A stretch of DNA of 8,656 nucleotides from CAYTQK01 sp964439745 (GTDB taxonomy: Bacteria > Desulfobacterota > Desulfobacteria > Desulfobacterales > Desulfosudaceae). Both the position numbers and the translations under genes were made by a program. The notes under the pieces were generated by a model. The model saw only the letters and a list, made by a program, of their open reading frames with translations. It was not told the DNA's origin and ran no database searches. Where the stretch lies: NCBI GenBank assembly GCA_964439745.1, contig CAYTQK010000139.1, positions 1-8,656 on the forward strand. The letters are read 5' to 3'. Shown piece by piece: positions 1-5,473 of this stretch. Numbering within the stretch: position 1 is the first letter of the stretch; every line of letters starts with the position of its first letter.

Positions 1-846
1 CCGGGCGATAATATCGGTTTGCCGTTTCATGATGCCGCGGAGAAGCGCGGCGGTTTTCTGCAGAAAGGCGTCTCCCGCCTGGTGGCCGTGAGAATCATTG
101 ATCTGTTTGAAAAAGTCGATGTCCCCGATGATGAGCGAGATGGGAACGGCGTTGCGGACCGCCTCTTTCCACTGGTACGTAAAAATTTCTTCGAAATAGC
201 GCCGGTTATAGAGTTCGGTCAGGCCGTCGGTACGGCTGGGTTTCTCTATCTCTTCGGATTTGATTTTGAGAAGGTGTTCGTTTTCCAGGGCGTTCCAGTA
301 TTCCCGGTTGCCGCGGAAAGAGATAATCGGCAGGTAAAGGGCATATAGCAGGATTAAAAAGGCCAGCAGATAATTGATTTTCATCAGGAACATCAGGGTA
401 ACAGCCGGCACCAGCATGAAGGCCACATAAAGCACCGAGACATACCAGGCCGGGAAAAAGGCCACGCTTCCGCCGGCGGTCAGGCCGGCGGTGGCCGTCA
501 GCATAATCATCTGGGACGGGGTTTCTTCCGGATGAACCATGAAATAGGCAAAACCTGTTCCCCACAACAGGGAAGTGGCGTAGACGCTGATAAAAAAGGC
601 CCGAAAGGAAAATTTTTTACTGATCCGGTAAATATTTTGAAAGAGGTAGAACTGGGTCAGGCGGAAGAGTGCCAGGATGGTCATGGCCAGGGCAAAACAG
701 ACGGCAAACACCGTGTGCCGCAGGTAGAATTCATTCAGATAAAGCACCAGGCCGGTGATAATGAGATAAAAATACATGCCCGGTGTGGAACGATGTTCCA
801 GGTCTTCGAGAACCCGCCGGGTGATTTTATTTCGCTGAAACTCCAT
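1..846 (-). CDS. Membrane-anchored diguanylate cyclase, C-terminus cut by window edge
   Basis: Reading the minus strand from the ATG at 846 gives 282 codons without a stop up to base 1, so the gene runs off the window. Residues about 24-176 hold roughly six hydrophobic membrane helices. A short charged linker (about 177-204) follows, and then the start of a GGDEF domain: DGLTELYNRRYF at 207-218 and GDIDFFKQINDSHGHQAGD at about 241-259, with the metal-binding Asp242. The GGDEF signature itself lies beyond the edge, so active-site integrity and any I-site or EAL domain cannot be judged. By family the product makes cyclic di-GMP from two GTP at the inner membrane; the sensory signal of the membrane part is unknown. 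An in-frame TAA lies about nine codons upstream, so ATG 846 is the first ATG available. No Shine-Dalgarno sequence precedes it. The gene is divergent from the CBS gene. Confidence 0.93.
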   Translation of the reverse strand, partial: MEFQRNKITRRVLEDLEHRSTPGMYFYLIITGLVLYLNEFYLRHTVFAVCFALAMTILALFRLTQFYLFQNIYRISKKFSFRAFFISVYATSLLWGTGFAYFMVHPEETPSQMIMLTATAGLTAGGSVAFFPAWYVSVLYVAFMLVPAVTLMFLMKINYLLAFLILLYALYLPIISFRGNREYWNALENEHLLKIKSEEIEKPSRTDGLTELYNRRYFEEIFTYQWKEAVRNAVPISLIIGDIDFFKQINDSHGHQAGDAFLQKTAALLRGIMKRQTDIIAR

Positions 847-852
847 TTTTTC

Positions 853-858
853 ATTATA
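853..858 (-). promoter_or_regulatory. Perfect -10 box (TATAAT) just before the diguanylate cyclase start
   Basis: The minus strand reads TATAAT with its last base six nucleotides before the ATG at 846, within an AT-rich stretch. No convincing -35 hexamer lies 16-18 bp upstream. If this box is used, transcription would begin at or next to the start codon and give a leaderless mRNA, which would fit the missing ribosome-binding site. It may equally be chance in AT-rich DNA. Confidence 0.33.
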
Positions 859-927
859 CCGTATTTGAATTTAAAAATAAGGGGTTTTTTCTTGTCAGAA
901 AATACGCGGTCCTGCCGGAGATATCTG

Positions 928-942
928 TTTTCCCGGGACCGT
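928..942. repeat. 15-bp sequence shared with 7722-7736, containing TCCCGGGA
   Basis: The sequence TTTTCCCGGGACCGT occurs here and exactly again at 7722-7736 upstream of the HAD gene. Its core, TCCCGGGA (931-938), is an 8-bp palindrome that also occurs at 1023-1030. This copy lies about 25 bp upstream of the -35 box of the CBS-gene promoter. It could be an operator; no known regulator is recognised. Confidence 0.45.
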
Positions 943-962
943 TCAAGGGGTGGGCTTGGCTT

Positions 963-992
963 TTGACAGGGCGGGCGGCAATGGGCTATGAT
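963..992 (+). promoter_or_regulatory. Sigma-70 type promoter for the CBS-domain gene
   Basis: A perfect -35 hexamer TTGACA (963-968) and a -10 hexamer TATGAT (987-992, five of six consensus bases) are separated by 18 bp. Transcription would start near 999, giving a leader of about 100 nucleotides before the ATG at 1101. This is one of the better promoter matches in the window. Confidence 0.68.
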
Positions 993-1022
993 AGGAAATA
1001 GCGATTGCCGCTGGACGGGTGA

Positions 1023-1030
1023 TCCCGGGA
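1023..1030. repeat. Third copy of the TCCCGGGA palindrome, in the CBS-gene leader
   Basis: TCCCGGGA lies downstream of the promoter at 963-992 and forms the centre of the 10-bp palindrome ATCCCGGGAT (1022-1031). With the copy at 931-938 it brackets the promoter; the centres are 92 bp apart. It could be an operator half of a looping pair, or a small RNA hairpin masking the adjacent Shine-Dalgarno at 1031-1038. Function is inferred only from placement. Confidence 0.35.
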
Positions 1031-1049
1031 TAAGGAGGCCTGCTGTCGC

Positions 1050-1073
1050 ATGTCTGCCGGGCGGCGTTTTTGA
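1050..1073 (+). CDS. Possible 7-codon upstream ORF in the CBS-gene leader
   Basis: A near-perfect Shine-Dalgarno TAAGGAGG (1031-1038) is followed after 11 bases by ATG and an ORF encoding MSAGRRF, ending in TGA. The stop lies 27 bases before the CBS start. The Shine-Dalgarno is stronger than the one used by the CBS gene itself. The 11-base spacing is slightly long. The peptide is too short to judge by composition, and it may not be translated. A role in leader control of the downstream gene is inference. Confidence 0.22.
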   Translation: MSAGRRF

Positions 1074-1100
1074 GAAAAATCAATAAAAAAGGGGAGTAAC

Positions 1101-1574
1101 ATGAGTCTGCGCGCCCAGGATATTATGGTGACAACATTTGACACGGTTTCCGCAAACGCGCCCGCGGGAGAAGCCATTCAGCTGATTTTACACGGCCAGG
1201 TCCGGCCGACCGGCCACAAGACCATCAGCCTGATGGTTGTCGATGAGTTTCAGCGATTCGTGGGGATCGTGACCATGTTTGATATCCTTTATCACCTGCG
1301 GCCTTCTTTTTTAAATTACGGGGTCAACGGCGAGGAAATCCCCTGGGAAGGGCAGTTGGAGCAGTGCCTCAAAGATCTCCGGGACAAGCGGGTCGATCAG
1401 GTGATGAGCGTCAATATCGTCGGCGCATCTCCGGCGGAGCATGTCATGGTTCTGCTGGACCGGATGATCAAGCACAAGTACCGCCGCTTGCCGATTCTGG
1501 AAAACCAGCGGCCGGTGGGCATTGCCTACCTTTCGGATATTTATTATCACCTGTTTTCAGGTGGAAAAGACTGA
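1101..1574 (+). CDS. Two-CBS-domain protein (157 aa)
   Basis: The protein consists almost entirely of a CBS pair. The first CBS domain covers about residues 4-65, beginning AQDIMVTTFDTVSANAP and ending with GIVTMFDIL. The second covers about 97-152, with VDQVMSVNIVGASPAEHV and the closing RRLPILE...GIAYLSDI. A linker of about 30 residues between them is rich in charged residues. CBS pairs (Bateman modules) bind adenine nucleotides such as AMP, ATP or SAM and report energy or metabolite state. There is no attached enzyme or channel domain here, so this is a stand-alone sensor whose partner is unknown. It is predicted cytoplasmic. The start is supported by GGGGAG at 1091-1096, four bases before the ATG. 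A good promoter lies at 963-992. dinB follows 149 bp downstream on the same strand, too far for clear coupling. Confidence 0.93.
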   Translation: MSLRAQDIMVTTFDTVSANAPAGEAIQLILHGQVRPTGHKTISLMVVDEFQRFVGIVTMFDILYHLRPSFLNYGVNGEEIPWEGQLEQCLKDLRDKRVDQVMSVNIVGASPAEHVMVLLDRMIKHKYRRLPILENQRPVGIAYLSDIYYHLFSGGKD

Positions 1575-1583
1575 AATCGGGCT

Positions 1584-1598
1584 GCCCGGTTGACGGGC
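1584..1598. other. Short GC hairpin after the CBS gene
   Basis: GCCCG and CGGGC form a 5-bp stem with a 5-base loop, starting ten bases after the CBS stop codon. No T-run follows, so it is a weak terminator candidate at best. The T-rich stretch at 1668-1685 is not preceded by a matching stem. The rest of the 149-bp spacer up to dinB shows no gene. Confidence 0.3.
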
Positions 1599-1687
1599 CG
1601 ACGAGAGAACGCATAGGCCTCCGGAGTTCCGCCGTGTCCGGACAGGCGATGGTCGATCCCGCGCCGGTTTTTTGGTTATTTTTTTCG

Positions 1688-1697
1688 TAAACGTTTA
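1688..1697. promoter_or_regulatory. AT-rich palindrome upstream of dinB
   Basis: TAAACGTTTA is a perfect 10-bp palindrome 26 bp before the dinB ATG, next to a T-rich tract. dinB genes are often under SOS control, but this does not match the LexA boxes I know (gammaproteobacterial CTGT-N8-ACAG or the Bdellovibrio TTAC-N3-GTAA type). It is reported as a candidate operator because of its place and symmetry only. Confidence 0.25.
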
Positions 1698-1723
1698 TTG
1701 GCCTTCCTGCCATTTGTGTCCAC

Positions 1724-2884
1724 ATGATCATTCACGTTGACATGGACGCCTTTTTCGCCTCGGTGGAGCAGCTGGACCATCCCGGTTGGGCCGGCCAGCC
1801 GGTCATTGTCGGCGGCGCCTCCAGCCGGGGCGTGGTTTCGGCCTCCAGCTATGAAGCCAGGAAATACGGCGTGTATTCAGCCATGCCCATGTACCAGGCC
1901 CGGCAGAAATGTCCCCGGGGTATCTTTGTCCCCCCGCGCAAGCAGCGCTACCAGGAAGTCTCCCGGCGGGTTATGGCTATCCTGGCATATTTTACCCCGG
2001 TCATTGAACCGGTCTCCATTGATGAGGCCTTTATGGATATAACCGGCTGTGAATCCCTGTTCGGCCCGCCGCAGCAAATCGGCCGGAAGATAAAAGACGA
2101 CATTCGCAAGGGGGTCGGGCTGACCTGCTCGGTGGGGATCGCGCCCGTCAAATTTCTGGCCAAGATCGCCTCGGACATGGACAAGCCCGACGGTCTTGTC
2201 TGGATTCCGCCGGAGGAGATGGAGCCGTTTATTGCGACCCTGCCGGTCGGAAAAATTTCCGGGGTGGGCCAAAAGGCCGCCGCCCGGCTGGAAGAGATCG
2301 GGATAGCCCATCTCGGGGATATCAAAAAATTGAGCCGGCAGTTTCTGGTGGCCCGTCTGGGCAAATACGGGCACCGGCTGCATGACCTGGCCCACGGCAT
2401 CGATCAGTCCCAGGTGGTGGTGCAGCGGCCGGTTAAATCCGTCAGCAGTGAGGAGACGCTGGCCAGGGATATTTCGGACAAGGTGCCATTGCAGCGTTAC
2501 CTGCTCAAACATTCCGAGGAGGTGGGTCGTCAGCTGCGGCAAAGAGGGCGCCGGGCCCGGACGGTGATCCTGAAGGTCAAGCACGCTGATTTTCAGCAGA
2601 AGACCCGCCAGACCAAGCTGCCGCGGCCGACCTGTTCTTCGAAAAAAATTTACCAGGCGGCCTCGGCCCTGCTGGCCAGCTATTCCATGTCCAAACCGGT
2701 TCGCCTGATCGGGTTGGGCGCCTCGGATCTGGAGGAACCCGGCCGGGCCGCTCAACTGGATCTGTTTTCCGAATTGGATAACGGTTTTGAAAAATGGGAG
2801 AAGGTGGACCGGGCCCTGGACGGCATCGCCGAAAAATTCGGCCGCAACGCGGTCACCAAGGCGGGACTGGCCGAAGAAGAGTAA
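1724..2884 (+). CDS. dinB: DNA polymerase IV, Y-family translesion polymerase (386 aa)
   Basis: The protein opens with the Y-family motif HVDMDAFFASVEQ (residues 4-16), where Asp6 is a catalytic metal ligand and Phe11 is in the position of the steric gate that excludes ribonucleotides. The second catalytic motif SIDEAF (98-103) supplies Asp100 and Glu101. SVGIAPVKFLAKIASDMDKPDG (about 136-157) is the conserved palm segment. A thumb with helix-hairpin-helix sequence (about 170-215) and a little-finger domain (about 235-335) follow. QLDLF at 344-348 matches the beta-clamp binding pentapeptide, here about 40 residues before the C-terminus. By family it extends mismatched or lesion-containing primers at stalled forks without proofreading. 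All catalytic residues are present and the length is a little above the usual 350-360. No Shine-Dalgarno is visible before the ATG, which is unusual among the genes here. No recognisable LexA box was found. Confidence 0.98.
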   Translation: MIIHVDMDAFFASVEQLDHPGWAGQPVIVGGASSRGVVSASSYEARKYGVYSAMPMYQARQKCPRGIFVPPRKQRYQEVSRRVMAILAYFTPVIEPVSIDEAFMDITGCESLFGPPQQIGRKIKDDIRKGVGLTCSVGIAPVKFLAKIASDMDKPDGLVWIPPEEMEPFIATLPVGKISGVGQKAAARLEEIGIAHLGDIKKLSRQFLVARLGKYGHRLHDLAHGIDQSQVVVQRPVKSVSSEETLARDISDKVPLQRYLLKHSEEVGRQLRQRGRRARTVILKVKHADFQQKTRQTKLPRPTCSSKKIYQAASALLASYSMSKPVRLIGLGASDLEEPGRAAQLDLFSELDNGFEKWEKVDRALDGIAEKFGRNAVTKAGLAEEE

Positions 2885-2917
2885 GGGCTGCGGTCCTGCA
2901 GCGGTTGTCGGGAGAAG

Positions 2918-2946
2918 TTGACAGGTGGACAGATTCATCTTATTGT
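2918..2946 (+). promoter_or_regulatory. Probable promoter for the 3045 operon
   Basis: TTGACA (2918-2923) and TATTGT (2941-2946, four of six consensus bases) are 17 bp apart, the optimal spacing. Transcription would begin near 2953, giving a leader of about 90 bases before the ATG at 3045. The -10 box overlaps the first copy of the tandem repeat at 2943-2962. Confidence 0.48.
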
Positions 2947-2962
2947 AGCAGGTTGTAGCAGG
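2943..2962. repeat. Perfect tandem 10-bp repeat in the promoter
   Basis: TTGTAGCAGG occurs twice head to tail (2943-2952 and 2953-2962). The period is about one helical turn, and the repeat covers the -10 box and predicted start site. It may be a regulator site with two half-sites on one face of the helix, or a simple slippage duplication. Confidence 0.8.
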
Positions 2963-2993
2963 CGGCAGTGGTTTTTCCAAAAGGAAGAATGAC

Positions 2994-3016
2994 TCTCCCG
3001 GTATCCCGGCGGGAGA
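2994..3016. other. Hairpin in the 3045 leader
   Basis: TCTCCCG (2994-3000) and CGGGAGA (3010-3016) are exact reverse complements with a 9-base loop, giving a 7-bp stem within the predicted leader RNA. It ends 17 bases before the Shine-Dalgarno. There is no U-run, so it is not a standard terminator; it may affect stability or translation. Confidence 0.4.
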
Positions 3017-3044
3017 CGATCAACAGGCGGGACAGGATTGTTCC

Positions 3045-3389
3045 ATGGCACTGGAAAACGATATCGTTTTGATTCACCAGGAAAACTCCCCCATGGCCTT
3101 CGCCCGGATCGAAGAGATCACGGCCGATCATAAGAAAGACTGGTTCCAGGTGCGGCTGCTGATCCTCAGCGTCCCCCTGCAGGAGGTGACCTGGATTCTT
3201 CGCGAGGAGTACATTAACGGCCTCGAATTTATGATGGACGGACGGAAGATGCGGCTGGAAAAGGTGGTGGCGCCTTCCGGCGGCCAGACGGTATCCCCGG
3301 CCCAGACGGATGCAACGGAGCCGGAATCCGATCACCCGGGGCCGGGCGCCCGGGTGATCTCATTCCCCGAAAAATCAGAGAAATCATAG
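3045..3389 (+). CDS. Small conserved hypothetical protein (114 aa)
   Basis: I cannot assign a function. The sequence resembles small hypothetical proteins I remember from Desulfobacterota, recognisable by FARIEEI, KKDWFQVRLL and VTWILREEYINGLEFMMDG between residues about 20 and 66. The first 75 residues look like a compact, mostly beta domain with alternating hydrophobic residues. Residues about 78-105 are rich in Pro, Gly, Ser and Thr and probably disordered. The end reads ARVISFPEK. There is no signal peptide or membrane helix, so it is probably cytoplasmic. AGGA at 3034-3037, seven bases before the ATG, supports the start. It is the first gene of a probable operon with the DUF1848 gene, 19 bases downstream. 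A hairpin with an 11-bp stem lies in its last codons. Confidence 0.8.
   Translation: MALENDIVLIHQENSPMAFARIEEITADHKKDWFQVRLLILSVPLQEVTWILREEYINGLEFMMDGRKMRLEKVVAPSGGQTVSPAQTDATEPESDHPGPGARVISFPEKSEKS
3330..3359. other. Strong perfect hairpin inside the end of the 3045 gene
   Basis: GATCACCCGGG (3330-3340) and CCCGGGTGATC (3349-3359) are exact reverse complements separated by eight bases, an 11-bp GC-rich stem. It lies 28 bases before the stop codon of the hypothetical gene and about 50 bases before the next start. The bases after it (TCATTCC) are not U-rich, so an intrinsic terminator is unlikely. An RNA stability or polarity element is possible. Confidence 0.65.
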
Positions 3390-3408
3390 CCTCTCCCAGG
3401 AAGATACC

Positions 3409-4332
3409 ATGCAGCGAATCGTGCTGTCGGCTTCCCGGCGGACCGACATCCCCGCCTTTTACATGGACTGGTTCATGGCCGGCATCGAGCGGGGCGGGTT
3501 TGTCGTGCCCCATCCTTTTACCGGTCAGCGCCGGGAGGTGGCCGCAGGACCCGACCGGGTCCACACCATTGTTTTCTGGTCCAAGAACTTTGCTCCTTTT
3601 CTGAACATGGAATGCGGCGAGAAGCTGCTTGACAGGGGATATCACCTGTTTTTCAATTTTACGGTTAACTCGGCTGACCGGCGGCTGGAACCCCGCTTGC
3701 CCTCCCTGGCCGAACGGTTGGACCAGCTGGGGGAACTGGCCGCCCGGTTCGGGCCGGAGCGGATCCAGTGGCGGTTCGATCCCATCTGTTTTTATACCAC
3801 CGGCGACGGCCGCGGACATGACAACCTGGGCGATTTTGAAACCATCGCCGTGGCCGCGGCCAGGGCCGGGGTGTCAACCTGTGTAACCAGTTTCGTGGAT
3901 TTGTACCGCAAGGTTATCCGGCGTGCCGAAAGCATGCCCGGTTTTTCCTTTACCACTCCGGACCCGGCCCGGCAGACGGCCGTCATCACCGCCATGGAGC
4001 AGCATCTGGCCGGCCTGGGCCTGGACCTGGTAACCTGCTGTGAAAAAGAGGTTCTGGCCAATCTGCCGCCGGGCACCGCTGTCCGGGCCGGTGCCTGTAT
4101 CCCGGGGCGGGATTTTGTCCGCCGCGACGGGGGATCGATCTCCCTGCGCCAAGACAGCGGTCAGCGGGCCGCTGCCGGCTGCGGCTGCACCATATCCAGC
4201 GATATCGGCAGTTATCGGGAACAGCCCTGTTTCCACAATTGTCTTTTCTGTTATGCCAACCCCACCGTGGATATCCCGGACAGTGCGGCTGGCCGGCATC
4301 GCCGGCGGAGCGGAGCAGGGGATGGACCATGA
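3409..4332 (+). CDS. DUF1848 family protein with C-terminal cysteine cluster (307 aa)
   Basis: The N-terminus (VLSASRRTDIPAFYMDWF, residues 5-22), WSKNFAPFL (57-65), RIQWRFDPI (118-126) and the C-terminal GCGCTISSDIGSY...CFHNCLFCYANP are hallmarks of DUF1848, an uncharacterised family. Cysteines visible near the end are C258 and C260, then C274, C278 and C281. The last three form CX3CX2C, the spacing by which radical-SAM enzymes hold a 4Fe-4S cluster, but here it is at the C-terminus rather than near the N-terminus. Metal or Fe-S binding is therefore likely, while SAM chemistry is only a guess. Further cysteines are C210-C211 and C230. The start is supported by AGGA at 3398-3401, seven bases upstream. 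The stop codon overlaps the dus start in an ATGA, so the two are probably translationally coupled. The last 20 or so residues (Arg- and Gly-rich) follow the conserved domain. Confidence 0.92.
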   Translation: MQRIVLSASRRTDIPAFYMDWFMAGIERGGFVVPHPFTGQRREVAAGPDRVHTIVFWSKNFAPFLNMECGEKLLDRGYHLFFNFTVNSADRRLEPRLPSLAERLDQLGELAARFGPERIQWRFDPICFYTTGDGRGHDNLGDFETIAVAAARAGVSTCVTSFVDLYRKVIRRAESMPGFSFTTPDPARQTAVITAMEQHLAGLGLDLVTCCEKEVLANLPPGTAVRAGACIPGRDFVRRDGGSISLRQDSGQRAAAGCGCTISSDIGSYREQPCFHNCLFCYANPTVDIPDSAAGRHRRRSGAGDGP

Positions 4333-5306
4333 ATATCGGTGACGTTCATCTGGAATCGCCTGCCATTCTGGCGCCGCTGGCCGGCATCACCGATCTGCCC
4401 TTCCGGCTCCTGATCAAGTCGTTCGGCTGCGGGCTGGTCTACTCGGAGATGATCAGTGCCAACGGCCTGGTCTATGGATCGTCCAAGACCGAACGTATGC
4501 TGGCCAGCGACCCGGCGGAAAAACCGCTGACCATTCAGATTTTCGGCGCCGATCCGGCGATCATGGCCCGGGCCGCCCGGCAGACCGCCGCGGCCGGGGC
4601 CGATATCATCGATATCAACTGCGGCTGCGCCGTTAAAAAAGTTATCAAAACCGGGGCCGGGGCCGCTCTCATGGGCGATCTGGACCGGGCCGGGTCCGTC
4701 ATCGCGGCGGTCCGCCGGGCCATCTCCCTGCCCCTGACCATAAAAATCCGCAGCGGTTGGGACCGGTCCGGCGAGGACGCCCTGCGCCTGGCCGAAATCG
4801 CCCAGAAGCACGGGGTGGATGCCCTGGCCCTGCATCCCCGCACCGCCCGCCAGGGATTTACCGGCCAGGCGGACTGGTCGCTGATCACCCGGCTGAAAGC
4901 CCAGAGCGATGTGCCGGTGATCGGCAACGGCGATATCGCTGCCGCTGAGGATGCCGTGCGCATGCTGGTTGAAACCCGATGTGACGCCGTCATGATCGGC
5001 CGGGCCGCCATCGGCCATCCCTGGATCTTTCAGGAGATCGCCGCGGTCCTGGCCGGCCGGGAGCCCGTCCCGCCGACCCTGGCGGACCGGTTCACGGTCA
5101 TGCGCCAATACCTGCGGGCGGCCGTGGTCCATAAAGGCGAAGCCCCGGCCTGCCGGATGATGCGCAGCCGCCTGGGCTGGTTTGTCAAGGGCCTGCCCCA
5201 CAGCGCCGGGTTCCGGGAAGCCCTCAAGCAGATCGCCGACCAGGCCGCGGCCGAGAAGCTGATCGATGAATACCAGGAGTTTTTGGAAACGAGACGGGAA
5301 GGCTGA
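4329..5306 (+). CDS. dusB: tRNA-dihydrouridine synthase, DusB/NifR3 type (325 aa)
   Basis: This FMN-dependent TIM-barrel enzyme reduces specific uridines in tRNA to dihydrouridine using NAD(P)H. Visible family marks are APLAGITDLPFR (residues 15-26), the substrate-side SEMISANGLVYG (39-50), IQIFG (69-73), the catalytic-loop NCGCAVKKV (97-105) with Cys100 in the catalytic position, TIKIRSGWD (137-145) with Lys139, HPRTARQGFTG (from His169), IGNGDI, and MIGRAAIGHPWIF binding the FMN phosphate. A small C-terminal helical domain follows. The usual proline after the catalytic Cys is Ala101 here. I chose ATG 4329 rather than an in-frame ATG 30 codons upstream for three reasons: AGGGG lies eight bases before it, it overlaps the DUF1848 stop by four bases, and the 30 extra residues are translated from DUF1848 coding sequence in another frame. 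It is co-transcribed with DUF1848. Confidence 0.97.
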   Translation: MNIGDVHLESPAILAPLAGITDLPFRLLIKSFGCGLVYSEMISANGLVYGSSKTERMLASDPAEKPLTIQIFGADPAIMARAARQTAAAGADIIDINCGCAVKKVIKTGAGAALMGDLDRAGSVIAAVRRAISLPLTIKIRSGWDRSGEDALRLAEIAQKHGVDALALHPRTARQGFTGQADWSLITRLKAQSDVPVIGNGDIAAAEDAVRMLVETRCDAVMIGRAAIGHPWIFQEIAAVLAGREPVPPTLADRFTVMRQYLRAAVVHKGEAPACRMMRSRLGWFVKGLPHSAGFREALKQIADQAAAEKLIDEYQEFLETRREG

Positions 5307-5363
5307 ATGATTTCGGGCCGGTCCTGGAGCCGGTTGCCGGCGATGAGGGACCCGCGGCCGCGG

Positions 5364-5392
5364 TTGCGCGATTGCCCGCATTCTGGTATGGT
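5364..5392 (+). promoter_or_regulatory. Weak promoter candidate before the membrane protein gene
   Basis: TTGCGC (5364-5369) and TATGGT (5387-5392) lie 17 bp apart in the 167-bp gap between dusB and the membrane protein gene. The matches are partial (three and four of six bases). The gap also contains a 12-bp palindrome CCGCGGCCGCGG (5352-5363) and a 49-codon ORF beginning directly after the dusB stop that has no family likeness. The gene may simply be read from the upstream operon. Confidence 0.22.
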
Positions 5393-5473
5393 CCGGCCAC
5401 GGCGCTGGATAACGGTGCTGGCAATGATGGTCAGCCGCCATCTGTCCAGCACGTAAAGAGGGAGAAAAAACGG

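Noticed and set aside
1668..1686. T-rich run upstream of dinB as an intrinsic terminator
   Set aside because: No stem of matching bases lies directly before the T-run.
2886..2903. GCTGC/GCAGC inverted repeat after dinB as a terminator
   Set aside because: It has only a 5-bp stem and no T-run, so it is not supported.
1877..2980. Long minus-strand ORF opposite dinB
   Set aside because: It has no recognisable domain, is rich in Pro, Gly and Gln as expected for antisense of GC-rich DNA, and covers an undoubted dinB gene.
4239..4328. N-terminal extension of 30 residues on the Dus protein from an upstream in-frame ATG
   Set aside because: It is translated from DUF1848 coding DNA in another frame, has no family likeness and lacks a ribosome-binding site. 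ATG 4329 has AGGGG and matches the family's usual start.
4251..5441. 396-codon minus-strand ORF opposite dusB
   Set aside because: This is an antisense shadow with low-complexity Gly, Ala and Asp composition and no motif; the plus strand is clearly coding.
5307..5456. 49-codon ORF starting directly after the dusB stop
   Set aside because: It has no ribosome-binding site of its own and a basic composition without family likeness; the TGAATG junction is probably chance. Kept only as a note in the intergenic entry.
5372..5473. 34-residue N-terminal extension of the membrane protein
   Set aside because: It is polar, lacks a ribosome-binding site, and a well-spaced GGAG precedes the ATG at 5474, where a membrane helix begins.
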